A stretch of 64,000 bases of DNA from Epiperipatus broadwayi (lineage: Eukaryota; Onychophora; Udeonychophora; Euonychophora; Peripatidae): NCBI GenBank assembly GCA_028023455.1, contig JAQFVV010000032.1, forward strand, positions 2,850,001 to 2,914,000, read 5' to 3'. Of the stretch, positions 25,691 through 36,930 are shown one piece after another. The position numbers and the translations under genes are program-made. Within the stretch, counting starts at the first letter, position 1; each line of letters opens with the position of its first letter. Under the pieces are notes generated by a model. That model had not been told where the DNA came from, ran no database searches, and worked only from the letters and a program-made list of their open reading frames with translations.

Positions 25691-25730
25691 ACTTTACAAA
25701 TATTTGTAAAGTGGAAAGTATTTTATCAAA
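25676..25730. repeat. Palindromic head-to-head junction of two Penelope-like copies
   Basis: ACTTTCCACTTTACAAATA and TATTTGTAAAGTGGAAAGT face each other, with an extra TTTCTACTTTACAAATA between them. Both elements read away from this point. Confidence 0.8.
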
Positions 25731-27530
25731 AATACCTTGTGGGAGGCAGACATAATGAGAGGAAAAATATATGATATTCTAAATAAAGCAAAACCACCTA
25801 ACAGTAATTTACCTGGTGATGAAAGAAAAGCTTTGTTTAAATTAAAAAATCATAAATCGATTACATATTCTTCCAGCAGATAAGGATAATACAGTAATTT
25901 TGAATACTAGTGATCATTACAAAAAATACATAATTTATTAAATGATAACATTTATAAAAAAAATTATAGAGATCCTATGACATATCTTGAAAAGAAAACA
26001 AAAGCATTAATTTATGCTACTGATTTAGATTTAAAAACTAAGATCTTTCTTACACCTAGAGAAAAATCTTTTTATCCAAAGTTATACCATTTGCCAAAAA
26101 TCCACAAACCAGATATTCCATTGAGACTGATTGTATGTGCATGTGGTTCATCAACACGTACACTAACTCATTTTCTATCTTTTTTTCTTCAGCCATGTTT
26201 AACAGAAATGTCATCTTATGTTAAGGATTCAAATCATTTTCTTGAGCTTCTCCAAGATATTAAATTAACTAAAAATGATATTTTGGTAAGTTTTGATATT
26301 GTTTCTCTTTTTACTAGTGTACTGGTAAAGGAAGCTATTGAAGTTTTGAAAAATATTCAATTACCTGATTTTGTTGTGTGTTTGATTGATCACTGCTTAT
26401 TAAATATATTTTTTGTTTTTGATGTTCAGATGTATAACAATCATCAGGTTTAGCTATGGCTTCACCAATTTCTCCAGCATTGACTTCTATTTTTATGGAG
26501 AACTTGGAAAAAAAAAAAATTTGATATCGCAGTTTAAAAACCATCTGTTGATGATACCTTTGTTATTTGGCCTCGTGGTAAGCATGCTCTTGATGAGTTT
26601 TTATTTTTTTTAAAATTCTTTTCATAACAACATCAAATTTACTATGGAAGTAAAAAATAATAACCAACTTTGAAAGAAAGAAGGATGGTTCTTTATTCCA
26701 TGATATATATGGAAAGCAAACACACACAGGAGGATATCTACATTTTTTTTCTCATCACCATCCAGTACAATTATTTTCAATGGCAAAGACATTGTTAGAT
26801 AGAACTAAGAGACTTTCTGATGACAGCTATTTTTGCAAAGATATCTATACTACTAAGAAAATGCTTCTTTATAATGGTTTTGATCACAGGATTATTAATA
26901 GGGCTTTTTTTATATATAATAAGAAAAAAGATTTTGATAATTCAAAAATTAAAACTGTTTTGCCATATATAAATGGAGTAACTGATAAAATTGGGAATGT
27001 TTTAAGGAAAATATTTTCACACTCTAAAAAGAAAATTTGTTTACATTCATATATTGGACAGAATAATCATAAAATAAACATAAGAAAAAAATGACACATT
27101 TTGGCAGTTAGAGAAAAATCTAATTCATTAGCCATTTTTTCGCACATTAAATTAACTATCCATAACATCAATTTTAATTAAACATATTCTGGAAAAAATT
27201 GAATAATATGATCAGAAATTGCTAAGGGAAACTAGAGATTTTTAAAAGGCCCAAGAGTGTAAATGAAAATTGTGAATTAAAGAAAATTAACAATATTTGA
27301 AAAAAGCTATTGGAGGATAAAATATTTTTTTACAACTGCTCAATCAATAGAATTTGAAAATGAGAAGAAAATAACAAAATGAAAAAAATAATGATTTTAA
27401 ATCTCGTCACACACATTCTTATGATTTGAAAAAGAAGAAGCTTCGAGGAAAGTACTTGTTATAGTACTGAAATGTCGGCTATTTAGCTATTACATGGAAA
27501 CTCTTGGAAATAATATTATGAATTCATCAT
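25691..27530 (+). pseudogene. Penelope-like retroelement relic, plus copy
   Basis: This copy has the same order of blocks as the minus copy: GDERKALFK-like text near 25,815, KLYHLPKIHKPDIPLRLIV near 26,075, MSSYVKDSNHFLELLQDIKL and DILVSFDIVSLFTSV (motif A) near 26,205-26,320. SVDDTFVIWPRG (motif C, both Asp present) is near 26,550, then AKTLLDRTKRLSDD and KTVLPYINGVTDKIGN, and CLHSYIGQ of the GIY-YIG domain near 27,040-27,065. Several frame changes, including near 25,860, 26,450 and 26,660, make it inactive. The amino-acid similarity to the minus copy is high but clearly imperfect, so the two have evolved separately for some time. The 3' part contains a hammerhead-like fold at about 27,434-27,488. 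Confidence 0.85.
27434..27488 (+). ncRNA. Decayed hammerhead-ribozyme-like fold at the Penelope-like 3' end
   Basis: Stem II AGTAC / GTACT (27,451-27,455 and 27,463-27,467) is followed by GAAA, then TGTC with a possible A-U closing pair and a GTC-type cleavage site. Stem I can form between AAGAAGCT (27,435-27,442) and GGCTATTT (27,477-27,484) with one mismatch and G-U pairs. The CUGANGA box reads TCGAGGA (27,443-27,449), two transitions from CUGAGGA. Hammerheads are known in Penelope-like elements; this one looks inactivated by mutation. Confidence 0.5.
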
Positions 27531-29322
27531 TTATCCATGAGAATATTATAATTAATATACTCTTATTGTATATATGTTAAAAAATTATGATATGTAGGGT
27601 TTGCTGTTGCCTATGAATTTTGATGTCCAAGCAAAAGCTTAGAACCAGGGGATTTGGGTATAAGAGTACTACTATATTAATATGCCCTAATTAAAACAGA
27701 ATATATGCATCATAGTGTTTTAAAGTTTTCTTTTGAAATTTATGATATAGTCTAGACTAATAGGAGAGGATATAAATAGTAACAAATTAGCTACAAAGAT
27801 TGGTAATTATTTTTGATTAGTCATAGCATTGAGGCCTAATAATCTCAACTTATATTTAATAGGAGAATTTCACATGTATAGAATAACAATGATATTGGAG
27901 TTTTATGAAATAATTATTATTTTTTTGTTGACTCATTCCTGACTTTGAGTAGGTTAAATATTTTATGACAGCTTTCTATTATTAGATTTCCTGGAACTTT
28001 AATAAACTTTCAATAATGGGAAGACTGTTTGCTTCCAAAATTATGTAAATACATTGATAAAGAACTGTAAACTACTAATTTAAACAATTGTATATTTGAA
28101 GTGGGTTATCATTTAATATATTATTCTAAAATTGAAAATAGAAAATACATTCTTATTACTTATTATTTTATCCTGTGTGTTATTTTTTTTTTTATAACAA
28201 AAGTATAATTTCCTGTTGTAATAATAATAGTACATCTTATTTGAATCATCTTCATATGTAAACTTGTTTAATCTAATTAAAAATAACCCTATTATCTACA
28301 AAGATAATTTGTAAGATGCTTCAACATTTTATTTAATTCAGGATGTTGATCAGACTAATCAAAATAGTTTTATTTATAAATAGAGCTACAATTTGAATTG
28401 TGATTCTTGACAATTTGTAATTTATAGGGATTTTTAATTAACTATAATTGCAAAAAAGTGATAATGTCTTAGAATAAAATATGAGAGAAGAAAATTTAAA
28501 TTATGTAGAAATTAGGTTTTATATATGTATGTTGTAAATAATATTTTCTGTTTTTATCAGTATGAGCTACTAAGTGTAATGATTATAATAAGCATCAAGA
28601 ATCATTCATAATTTTATGTAAGAGTATCACAATGATATTTTGAATTAATAATATTGACATAGTTCTATTCATGTGAGCAAATGGATTCAATAACTCAAAC
28701 AAGAATTGTTTTTTTTTTTTTTGCATAAAAATTTACATTTTGATGTAAGTTAGAATACACAGGTAAAACTAATTGTGGTACTCAAAATAAAGGTAGATTA
28801 CAAGCAAATAAAAGCTCAGTGTCTTGCATGGCAAACAATGATTCAGAATAATTACTGTTAATATTAAAGGTTTTTCAGAATTCTCGTATTCAAATTTTTA
28901 AAAATAATTAAAGGGAAAGATGATAACCTTAGCTAATGCTGTTATCAGATATTTCTGTGTGGAATTAATAACATTCATTTGAAATTTATTGAACTGTCTC
29001 TAAAAATCTTTTAAGCTGTAGAATAAAAAAAAATCTAGATATTATTTATATCATTTTTTATAGTTTTTGCTAAATAAATTTATTAATGAATAATGTAATA
29101 GTATATTTTTTATGAATGATTTATTCAGAATGTTTAAGTCATTTTATGGATCAAATAACTCACGATTCTTTTGATAAAGCAATAGCATGATATGAATTTC
29201 CATTTTAATTATTTGAGATAGTATTGAACTGCTTGTTTACATTTTATTTTAATGCTATTTGTTTTAAAATCTTGTTTTTGGAATCACTTTCATCAAAACA
29301 AAATGGAGGATTTTTTCCCCCC
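27531..29322. other. AT-rich non-coding sequence
   Basis: No gene or named repeat is recognised between the Penelope-like pair and the large inverted-repeat element. Confidence 0.5.
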
Positions 29323-29340
29323 CATATTGAAACAGACAGA

Positions 29341-29566
29341 TCGAAGAACCGATCTTAGTTTCATGTGTTTAAGTACGGTAATTCGAACTACTATTCGCCC
29401 GCAATGGGATTTTTCCATTTCAAGTCACAAAAATTGAGCTATATATATATTTTATGTTTTGTAAATAAATATGTAAAGATTCCGTGCATAAATGTCACAA
29501 ATCATGAAATAATATTCGTGTGTGCGTGGTTTGTGAATTTATATCAGCTTAATTTAAAAGTTTCAT
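29341..29566 (+). repeat. 226-bp direct repeat, left copy
   Basis: Identical by eye to 32,801-33,026. It is part of the element arm, because the same sequence occurs inverted in the right arm, joined to the same neighbours (split at 36,930 / 40,727). Here it is followed by the gypsy-containing insert. Confidence 0.85.
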
Positions 29567-29689
29567 TTCTTCTCACTTTTAAAAAAAATTAACAAAAAAA
29601 AATGTTTATACATAATTCACTGGTTAACATTTTCTTACAGAATTGATCGACTTTGGAGAACAGTCTGGGTGAGGGTTGGAACCTAACAT

Positions 29690-30050
29690 TTATCAAATTT
29701 GGGTGTATTAATCCGTTGTTCTTTTACTCATCATCATAGACATTTCACAGTGGTCGTTTACCGGGTTATCATTTATTGTAGTTTCCACTTTCTCCCTGGG
29801 TCGGGAGGTATATAAGGTTTTAATTGTCTCGCATTGTAAATACCTCGTAGACCCTTCCCTTCCAGTAGGAAAGCGTTTTCATGGCATTCTTCCACTATCT
29901 CATATGGCCCGCTATACAGAGGGAAGAATTTTTTGAATTCCTTCCTAGGTACATTACTGACTCGTGGAGATCTTAGCCAGACTTGATCCCCCCTTTTAAA
30001 ATTGTGATGCTGCCTTCCTCTTTTAACTATTTTGTGCCATGCGCTCCAAT
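29690..30050 (-). pseudogene. Gypsy integrase C-terminal tail, frameshifted
   Basis: In another frame than the main pol frame, the minus strand reads HNFKRGDQVWLRSPRVS, then FKKFFPLYSGPYEIVEE, then GIYNARQLKPYIPPDPG, the usual C-terminal extension of gypsy integrases. A frame change near 30,050 separates it from the pol frame, which stops at 30,023. No LTR follows; the sequence becomes AT-rich toward 29,567. Confidence 0.75.
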
Positions 30051-32878
30051 TGTTGCCGGGCCATGTCTTGATCCGTGCTGGGATTTATATGTACTTCCCG
30101 CTTTGGTGATAGCATAGGGAAAATATCCGGGCATGGTCTATCATAGTGAAGACGCGTGGGTGGGAATCCCGTGGATTCGTTCATGGTATGATTGATGCAA
30201 TCCATGACATATTGAAGTTTCTCTACCCACTTCCGGTGATCCATTGATAAACACGCTCGAAAAAGTCGACTGATTTCTCTCATGACTCTCTCGCACGGGT
30301 TTGATTGTGGGTTTCTGATTGACATTAGGCGATGGTTTACATTCTGCTTCTTTACCCAGTTTTTCCATTCTTTCGAGGTGAATGCCGAACCATGGTCGGA
30401 AAGTATGGTTTCGGGTTTACCTACCTCTTGAAATTGTTTTTCCTGAAGAACCCGGGTTACGTTTCTGGTGTTTGTAGACCGCACTGGGTAAACCTTAACA
30501 TACTTGGAAAAAATATCATATGATACCAACAAATACTGAAATGTTTTAAATTTGGGCAAGGGACCATAGTGGTCTATTGCAAGGATCTCGTTCGGTCTCG
30601 TAGCCATCACAGGTTTTATTTTCCCCGCGTAGGACTTGTTGGGAGCTTTAGTAGTCACGCAGATATCACACTGTCTGATTATAGAAGTGATATGGTGATA
30701 CATTCCCGGCCAGTAAAATTGGCGACGGGCCACTTCTTCAATCTTCCTGGGTCCATAATGTCCCAGGGATTGGTGTATATGTTTAATTATAAGGGCCCTC
30801 AACCTATTGGGTACCACGATCTTCCAAGGAGCACTGTAATCCTTGGTCCGGGTTTGTAATGTGCCTCCCTCAATCCGGAAATGGGGGTATCTGCTTTGTG
30901 GCTTCTGATTCTTATCCGAGGGTTTGGACAAATCATGAATGATATGGGAATACTGTATATTCTGCCAATAACTCAAATTCCGCAGTTCAGTTTCTACCGA
31001 ACTCGATGTCGTAGTGGCCATAACTTCCAAGGGTTGGTTCTTGATTTCAGGGTTTTGTATCTTCATCGGTACAGGGTGACGACTCAATACGTCAGCCACA
31101 ATATTTTCCCGCCCTGGACAGTACTGGACTTGGTACTGGAATTGTTGGAGGGTCAAACTCCATCTGATTAAACGGTCATTAGTCAGGAAACTCTTGTTGA
31201 GAAACTCCAGGCAACGATGATCGGTGATAATGATTACTTGAGACCCCAAAAGAAATTGCCGGAATTTCTGGCATGCCCACACAATGGCCAGAGTTTCTTG
31301 TTCTGTTGTAGTGTAATGGACTTCCGCCCCCTTCAATGCACGGCTGCTGAAATAAATAACTTGGTGGGCTCCGGTATCACTTATTTGAAATAAAATAGCC
31401 CCTAGTCCTTGTTTGCTGCTGTCCGTTTGTACATAAAAGGGGCGATGAAAATTCGGATGGTGCAGCATTACAGCCTGTAAAAATTTTTTTTTTACATGTA
31501 GGAGTTCTTTGTCATGAAAAGGTGTCCATTCCCACTTGCGGTTTTTCTTGATGAGGTCTACGAGATTTCTAGTTTCTTGGGAAAAGTTCGGATAGAATTT
31601 GTGATAGAAGTTGCAAAGGCCCAAAAATGATCGGACCTGCTTCGGTTTAGTTGGTGTTGGGAAATTTTCTATCGCAGCAATTTTATCGGGGTGAGCCTTA
31701 ATACCATGTTGGTTGATGATATGGCCAAGGAAAGTTATCTCGCCAATAGCAAAACGGCTCTTCTCCAAATTTACGGTGATGTTTTTTTCTCTGCATTCTC
31801 TGAGGAACCTTTCCAAATGTTGCAAATGTTCCTGCAGGTTTTCTGAAACGATGACCAAGTCATCCATATAACATACCATATGCTCCTGTATCTCATCGGA
31901 TAGGACCTGCCGCAAACAGCGCATTAAGCCTGCTCCGCTGTTTATGAGTCCAAAAGGGACCCTTTTAAATATATGAGTATACCCATTATATCGGAAGGCC
32001 GTATATTTCCGATCCCTAGGGTCCAGATTCAACTGCCAGTAGCTCGCGGTCAAATCCAAGGTTGAAAAGATGGTTTTACCGGCCAGCCGCACCAGTACCT
32101 CTTGAATAGGTGGGGGAGCATCTCTTTCTGAGATAGTAATACTGTTCAACTTGCGTGCATCCAAACACAAACGCAAACTCCCATTTTTCTTCTTTACCAC
32201 GACCAACGGGTTGTTATAAGGTGACGGGCCACGTTCAATAATACCCCATTCAATCATTTGCTGAATCTGGGCTTCCACTTCCCCTCTGTACTGAAAAGGT
32301 ATGGGGTAAGTTTTCGACGGCACATACGTCTCCTCCTTTACACGGATCCGGTGTGTATATCCTCTAATCTCCCCCGGTGTAGGAGAAAAAACAGCTTCAT
32401 ATTTCTTTAATATTTTTCCGATCTGATCTGTGTCCCTGGGTTCTGTGAGGATGGACTCTTGAACCTTTTTACTGATCGCTGCTGGGTCGACTGCCTGGAC
32501 CAAACAACTTTTGTAGTCAGGTCTCTGGGTAATTGGTATTTTGAAATCGACTGCCTCACTTCCGAAAGAGCATCTTCCCTTTTCATAATCGATAACACCA
32601 TCATTGTGGGCCAAAAAATCGGAGCCGAGCACCACGTCGTAAATAAGTCCTGTCATCACCAGAAAAGTATGTCCTACCGGCCTCTGATTTATCTTAACTT
32701 CCAGACATACTTGCCGGTTTTCACTTAGCATTTTTTTTCCATTTGCCAATGTGAATTGAATAGGTCGAGTTGGCAACTGCATGATTTCGCGGGTTCTTTT
32801 TCGAAGAACCGATCTTAGTTTCATGTGTTTAAGTACGGTAATTCGAACTACTATTCGCCCGCAATGGGATTTTTCCAT
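30023..32878 (-). CDS. Ty3/gypsy pol polyprotein, 5'-truncated (partial protease, RT, RNase H, integrase)
   Basis: A single open frame of 951 codons. The first 25-27 residues come from the 226-bp repeat, so element homology starts near 32,800. Then follow: the C-terminal part of an aspartic protease (YDVVLGSDFLAHND) without its catalytic DTG/DSG half; reverse transcriptase with PYNNPLVVVKKKNGSLRLCL, FSTLDLTASYWQL (motif A), PFGLINSGAG and CYMDDLVIV (motif C); RNase H with YVQTDSSKQGLGAILF and TTEQETLAIVWACQKF; and integrase with an HHCC finger (HIHQSLGHYG to CDICVTTK) and a DDE core (LAIDHYGPLP, ILSDHGSAF, NPQSNPCERVMREI). The catalytic residues of RT, RNase H and integrase are present and the frame is open, so insertion is fairly recent. 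There is no gag, 5' protease or LTR, so this copy cannot move alone. Confidence 0.9.
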   Translation of the reverse strand: MEKSHCGRIVVRITVLKHMKLRSVLRKRTREIMQLPTRPIQFTLANGKKMLSENRQVCLEVKINQRPVGHTFLVMTGLIYDVVLGSDFLAHNDGVIDYEKGRCSFGSEAVDFKIPITQRPDYKSCLVQAVDPAAISKKVQESILTEPRDTDQIGKILKKYEAVFSPTPGEIRGYTHRIRVKEETYVPSKTYPIPFQYRGEVEAQIQQMIEWGIIERGPSPYNNPLVVVKKKNGSLRLCLDARKLNSITISERDAPPPIQEVLVRLAGKTIFSTLDLTASYWQLNLDPRDRKYTAFRYNGYTHIFKRVPFGLINSGAGLMRCLRQVLSDEIQEHMVCYMDDLVIVSENLQEHLQHLERFLRECREKNITVNLEKSRFAIGEITFLGHIINQHGIKAHPDKIAAIENFPTPTKPKQVRSFLGLCNFYHKFYPNFSQETRNLVDLIKKNRKWEWTPFHDKELLHVKKKFLQAVMLHHPNFHRPFYVQTDSSKQGLGAILFQISDTGAHQVIYFSSRALKGAEVHYTTTEQETLAIVWACQKFRQFLLGSQVIIITDHRCLEFLNKSFLTNDRLIRWSLTLQQFQYQVQYCPGRENIVADVLSRHPVPMKIQNPEIKNQPLEVMATTTSSSVETELRNLSYWQNIQYSHIIHDLSKPSDKNQKPQSRYPHFRIEGGTLQTRTKDYSAPWKIVVPNRLRALIIKHIHQSLGHYGPRKIEEVARRQFYWPGMYHHITSIIRQCDICVTTKAPNKSYAGKIKPVMATRPNEILAIDHYGPLPKFKTFQYLLVSYDIFSKYVKVYPVRSTNTRNVTRVLQEKQFQEVGKPETILSDHGSAFTSKEWKNWVKKQNVNHRLMSIRNPQSNPCERVMREISRLFRACLSMDHRKWVEKLQYVMDCINHTMNESTGFPPTRLHYDRPCPDIFPMLSPKREVHINPSTDQDMARQQLERMAQNS

Positions 32879-33026
32879 TTCAAGTCACAAAAATTGAGCT
32901 ATATATATATTTTATGTTTTGTAAATAAATATGTAAAGATTCCGTGCATAAATGTCACAAATCATGAAATAATATTCGTGTGTGCGTGGTTTGTGAATTT
33001 ATATCAGCTTAATTTAAAAGTTTCAT
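32801..33026 (+). repeat. 226-bp direct repeat, right copy
   Basis: Identical by eye to 29,341-29,566. Here it continues into the inverted arm (GCGGGTGTATTTGC), as in the right arm. It supplies the apparent start codon and first residues of the pol frame. Confidence 0.85.
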
Positions 33027-34533
33027 TGCGGGTGTATTTGCTTAAATTTTAGCCTTTTAGAATTATACAAAGTCGTTTAAAAATACTGATCAAAAGTCAC
33101 ATTCCTTTGATCAGTGGTTTTAATTAAAATCTGTATTGTACAAATGTATAGAGTAATTGATTTGTATTCGAAATTAGATAAGGAATTTATATTTGTAATT
33201 ACTTTGTCAATTTAAAATTGCGTATTAAAGTTAAAGATAGCTGAAAACGGAACAATGGAAATGGATAATTGATATTGAATGGTCAAGCTGGATTGCTGAA
33301 GGCTAGAGAAAAGTAGGCGGAGCCTAAAACAAAAACCAGACAGAAAGGTCAACCGTGGCCATCGTAGAGAAAACTAACATTCTAACTTTTGACGTGGCTG
33401 GGAGTAGATCGTCTCAAAAACAGCAAAGCAGTTGCTAGAGAAATCTCTCCAACTTTTGTTAAGAAGTCCACCAGTAAACCGTAATGTCGATGGGCTAAGT
33501 GCCAGGAGCTGATCTCTGTCCCGCCAATTTGAATCTTTGTGCCGCTGACTGATCATGTTTTATGTGCTTCAAAATTTCCAGCTTCCAATCTCCAAATTGA
33601 CTATGCCTTCCAAGTAGATTTCAAATGCGCGCCTACGTTCGTCAGAAATACCATCGTGAGAAGCCAAGCCGGATGAAGAAGGAAGGGTAACTGTGTTACA
33701 TGAACTTTTAACTTTCTCCCGAGCTTAATGTTATAAGTTAATCTGTCGATCAAATGAATCACATGTAAGTTTTTGTTTCGTTTATAACGCTACTGTTTCA
33801 AACCTGTCAGTAAATTTTCTTTTCTCCTTTTCCTCTGCTCTAGTCTTTAGAAAATAGTTTATAAATATTGTATCTACTAATAATAATTCAAATGAAGACA
33901 TTTCTTTTTTTTCCTTTTATTACTTATGCTATAAACAAACGATGCCAATAGAAATATTTCCCAACTCGGTTTAAAGCTAGTTTATAATATTGATTATAGT
34001 TATTTTAAAAGGAAGTTCGTTGTTAAATTAAAGATTATTTCATATACTGAGTTGGCAGATATTAAATCACTTTATTATGTTTTTTGTTTTGTCATACTAT
34101 TGTAACCGATACTTCAATCTTAAATATGTAAAGGGTTTTAAGTTTATTATCTTAGTTTCCTACATGAAATGAGAAATAGTTCTCAGTGTATAATTTGTTA
34201 TAATCGCTACCGCCTGAACGATCTGGGGGAGTTAGGGGTTTCAGAGTAAACTTCATTAATTATTGCTTTCGCGGTCAGTTTGATTCCGCCATGTTTTATT
34301 GGAATAGTTATCTCAGCCTGTTGCGTAGAAATAGACGAATTGATTACTCAGGTTTGGTATAATTCCTTTTCAACTCCACTTCAAGCACTCGTCCTCGATG
34401 ACTGTGGCAATGCCTTCCCTTCGCCGAAGTTAGCGTCTCGCCATACTACCATATGGGGAAGAAAGCAATTCTTTCCCAGGTTATCTCTTGGATCACCGGG
34501 TTTCGAAATGATCCCGGCTGGTTGTAGTGTCCC
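33027..34533 (+). repeat. Left long inverted arm
   Basis: About 1.5 kb, matched in inverted orientation by 35,300-36,809. It contains a 103-codon frame at 34,280-34,591 and a 60-codon minus frame at 33,374-33,556, both mirrored in the other arm. I recognise no protein family in either. The sequence is GC-richer than the window background at 33,300-33,700 and 34,280-34,530. Confidence 0.9.
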
Positions 34534-35299
34534 GGAGCTACTTGGGGGCATTAAGCCTTGTCAAAGTACAAGCCGTCCGGTATTCCTTTGATGCACCGCA
34601 AGTGATTACTGTAGGGCTCTTCAATCTAGGCAACCACTAGTACATCAATCTTAGATATCATAGTTATACGAAACCACCCTCCAACTATTCGTACACGCAA
34701 CGGTTCGAATCTATTCGAATAAAATGACTTAATAAAAATTGTAGATAAATATTTTCAATGCTCAAATGCTCTGATTCCCTTAGCCACCCGTCAATCATTT
34801 CACTACACAACTATTGGTATGAGTTTGTTTACCAGGTAAAATGATTACTAAAGACTAGTAGCTAATTATAATAGAATATTTATGGAAATCTTACCGTACT
34901 TTTGAATACTATATTTTTATGATTTCTATTTGTTATTAAACAATTTATTTACTCTAATTTTGTGTCTTCCACCTCATTACTCTCGAAGTCTATTTAGTCA
35001 CCTACTGTCTGTATTGGCAACTTAAATATATACATTACATTAATGACCGTACCGATACCCAGAGTATAATAGATCTATATATAAAACTGTAAGTAATTTA
35101 GTCTGTGTTCTGAGTTGAGCTAGTAAAGGGATAACCTCGTGCTGTTATAAAGTCATCATCGGTTGGTCATACCGGGGTTTGGGTTTGAATTTCGTTGGCG
35201 TTTTGGAATTTATTCTTAAACGTGGGCGGGGTTTGAACTCGGGTACCGTGTATGAGTAAGCGTGGTGGATTTATACCGGTACAGTTAATAAATATTTTT
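34534..35299. other. Spacer between inverted arms
   Basis: This 766-bp single-copy spacer has no recognised gene. A GGTTCGAATC box-B-like motif at about 34,701 has no fitting tRNA fold around it. Confidence 0.6.
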
Positions 35300-36930
35300 G
35301 GGACACTACAACCAGCCGGGATCATTTCGAAACCCGGTGATCCAAGAGATAACCTGGGAAAGAATTGCTTTCTTCCCCATATGGTAGTATGGCGAGACGC
35401 TAACTTCGGCGAAGGGAAGGCATTGCCACAGTCATCGAGGACGAGTGCTTGAAGTGGAGTTGAAAAGGAATTATACCAAACCTGAGTAATCAATTCGTCT
35501 ATTTCTACGCAACAGGCTGAGATAACTATTCCAATAAAACATGGCGGAATCAAACTGACCGCGAAAGCAATAATTAATGAAGTTTACTCTGAAACCCCTA
35601 ACTCCCCCAGATCGTTCAGGCGGTAGCGATTATAACAAATTATACACTGAGAACTATTTCTCATTTCATGTAGGAAACTAAGATAATAAACTTAAAACCC
35701 TTTACATACTTAAGATTGAAGTATCGGTTACAATAGTATGACAAAACAAAAAACATAATAAAGTGATTTAATATCTGCCAACTCAGTATATGAAATAATC
35801 TTTAATTTAACAACGAACTTCCTTTTAAAATAACTATAATCAATATTATAAACTAGCTTTAAACCGAGTTGGGAAATATTTCTATTGGCATCGTTTGTTT
35901 ATAGTATAAGTAATAAAAGGAAAAAAAAGAAATGTCTTCATTTGAATTATTATTAGTAGATACAATATTTATAAACTATTTTCTAAAGACTAGAGCAGAG
36001 GAAAAGGAGAAAAGAAAATTTACTGACAGGTTTGAAACAGTAGCGTTATAAACGAAACAAAAACTTACATGTGATTCATTTGATCGACAGATTAACTTAT
36101 AACATTAAGCTCGGGAGAAAGTTAAAAGTTCATGTAACACAGTTACCCTTCCTTCTTCATCCGGCTTGGCTTCTCACGATGGTATTTCTGATGAACGTAG
36201 GCGCGCATTTGAAATCTACTTGGAAGGCATAGTCAATTTGGAGATTGGAAGCTGGAAATTTTGAAGCACATAAAACATGATCAGTCAGCGGCACAAAGAT
36301 TCAAATTGGCGGGACAGAGATCAGCTCCTGGCACTTAGCCCATCGACATTACGGTTTACTGGTGGACTTCTTAACAAAAGTTGGAGAGATTTCTCTAGCA
36401 ACTGCTTTGCTGTTTTTGAGACGATCTACTCCCAGCCACGTCAAAAGTTAGAATGTTAGTTTTCTCTACGATGGCCACGGTTGACCTTTCTGTCTGGTTT
36501 TTGTTTTAGGCTCCGCCTACTTTTCTCTAGCCTTCAGCAATCCAGCTTGACCATTCAATATCAATTATCCATTTCCATTGTTCCATTTTCAGCTATCTTT
36601 AACTTTAATACGCAATTTTAAATTGACAAAGTAATTACAAATATAAATTCCTTATCTAATTTCGAATACAAATCAATTACTCTATACATTTGTACAATAC
36701 AGATTTTAATTAAAACCACTGATCAAAGGAATGTGACTTTTGATCAGTATTTTTAAACGACTTTGTATAATTCTAAAAGGCTAAAATTTAAGCAAATACA
36801 CCCGCAATGAAACTTTTAAATTAAGCTGATATAAATTCACAAACCACGCACACACGAATATTATTTCATGATTTGTGACATTTATGCACGGAATCTTTAC
36901 ATATTTATTTACAAAACATAAAATATATAT
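35300..36930 (-). repeat. Right long inverted arm, inner part
   Basis: Mirror of the left arm from GGGACACTAC at 35,300 through the inner half of the 226-bp segment, ending in ACAAAACATAAAATATATAT at 36,930, where unrelated sequence interrupts it. Confidence 0.9.

Noticed and set aside
29341-33026. 226-bp direct repeats as LTRs of the gypsy element
   Set aside because: The repeat belongs to the arms of the surrounding element, lacks TG..CA ends, and the gypsy is truncated in mid-protease with no primer-binding site.
34280-34591. 103-codon frame in the left arm, mirrored at 35,167-35,553
   Set aside because: The frames are preserved only because the arms are near-identical. The products differ past the arm end and match no family I know.
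34690-34720. tRNA-like box B GGTTCGAATC
   Set aside because: No acceptor, D-arm or anticodon fold can be built around it.
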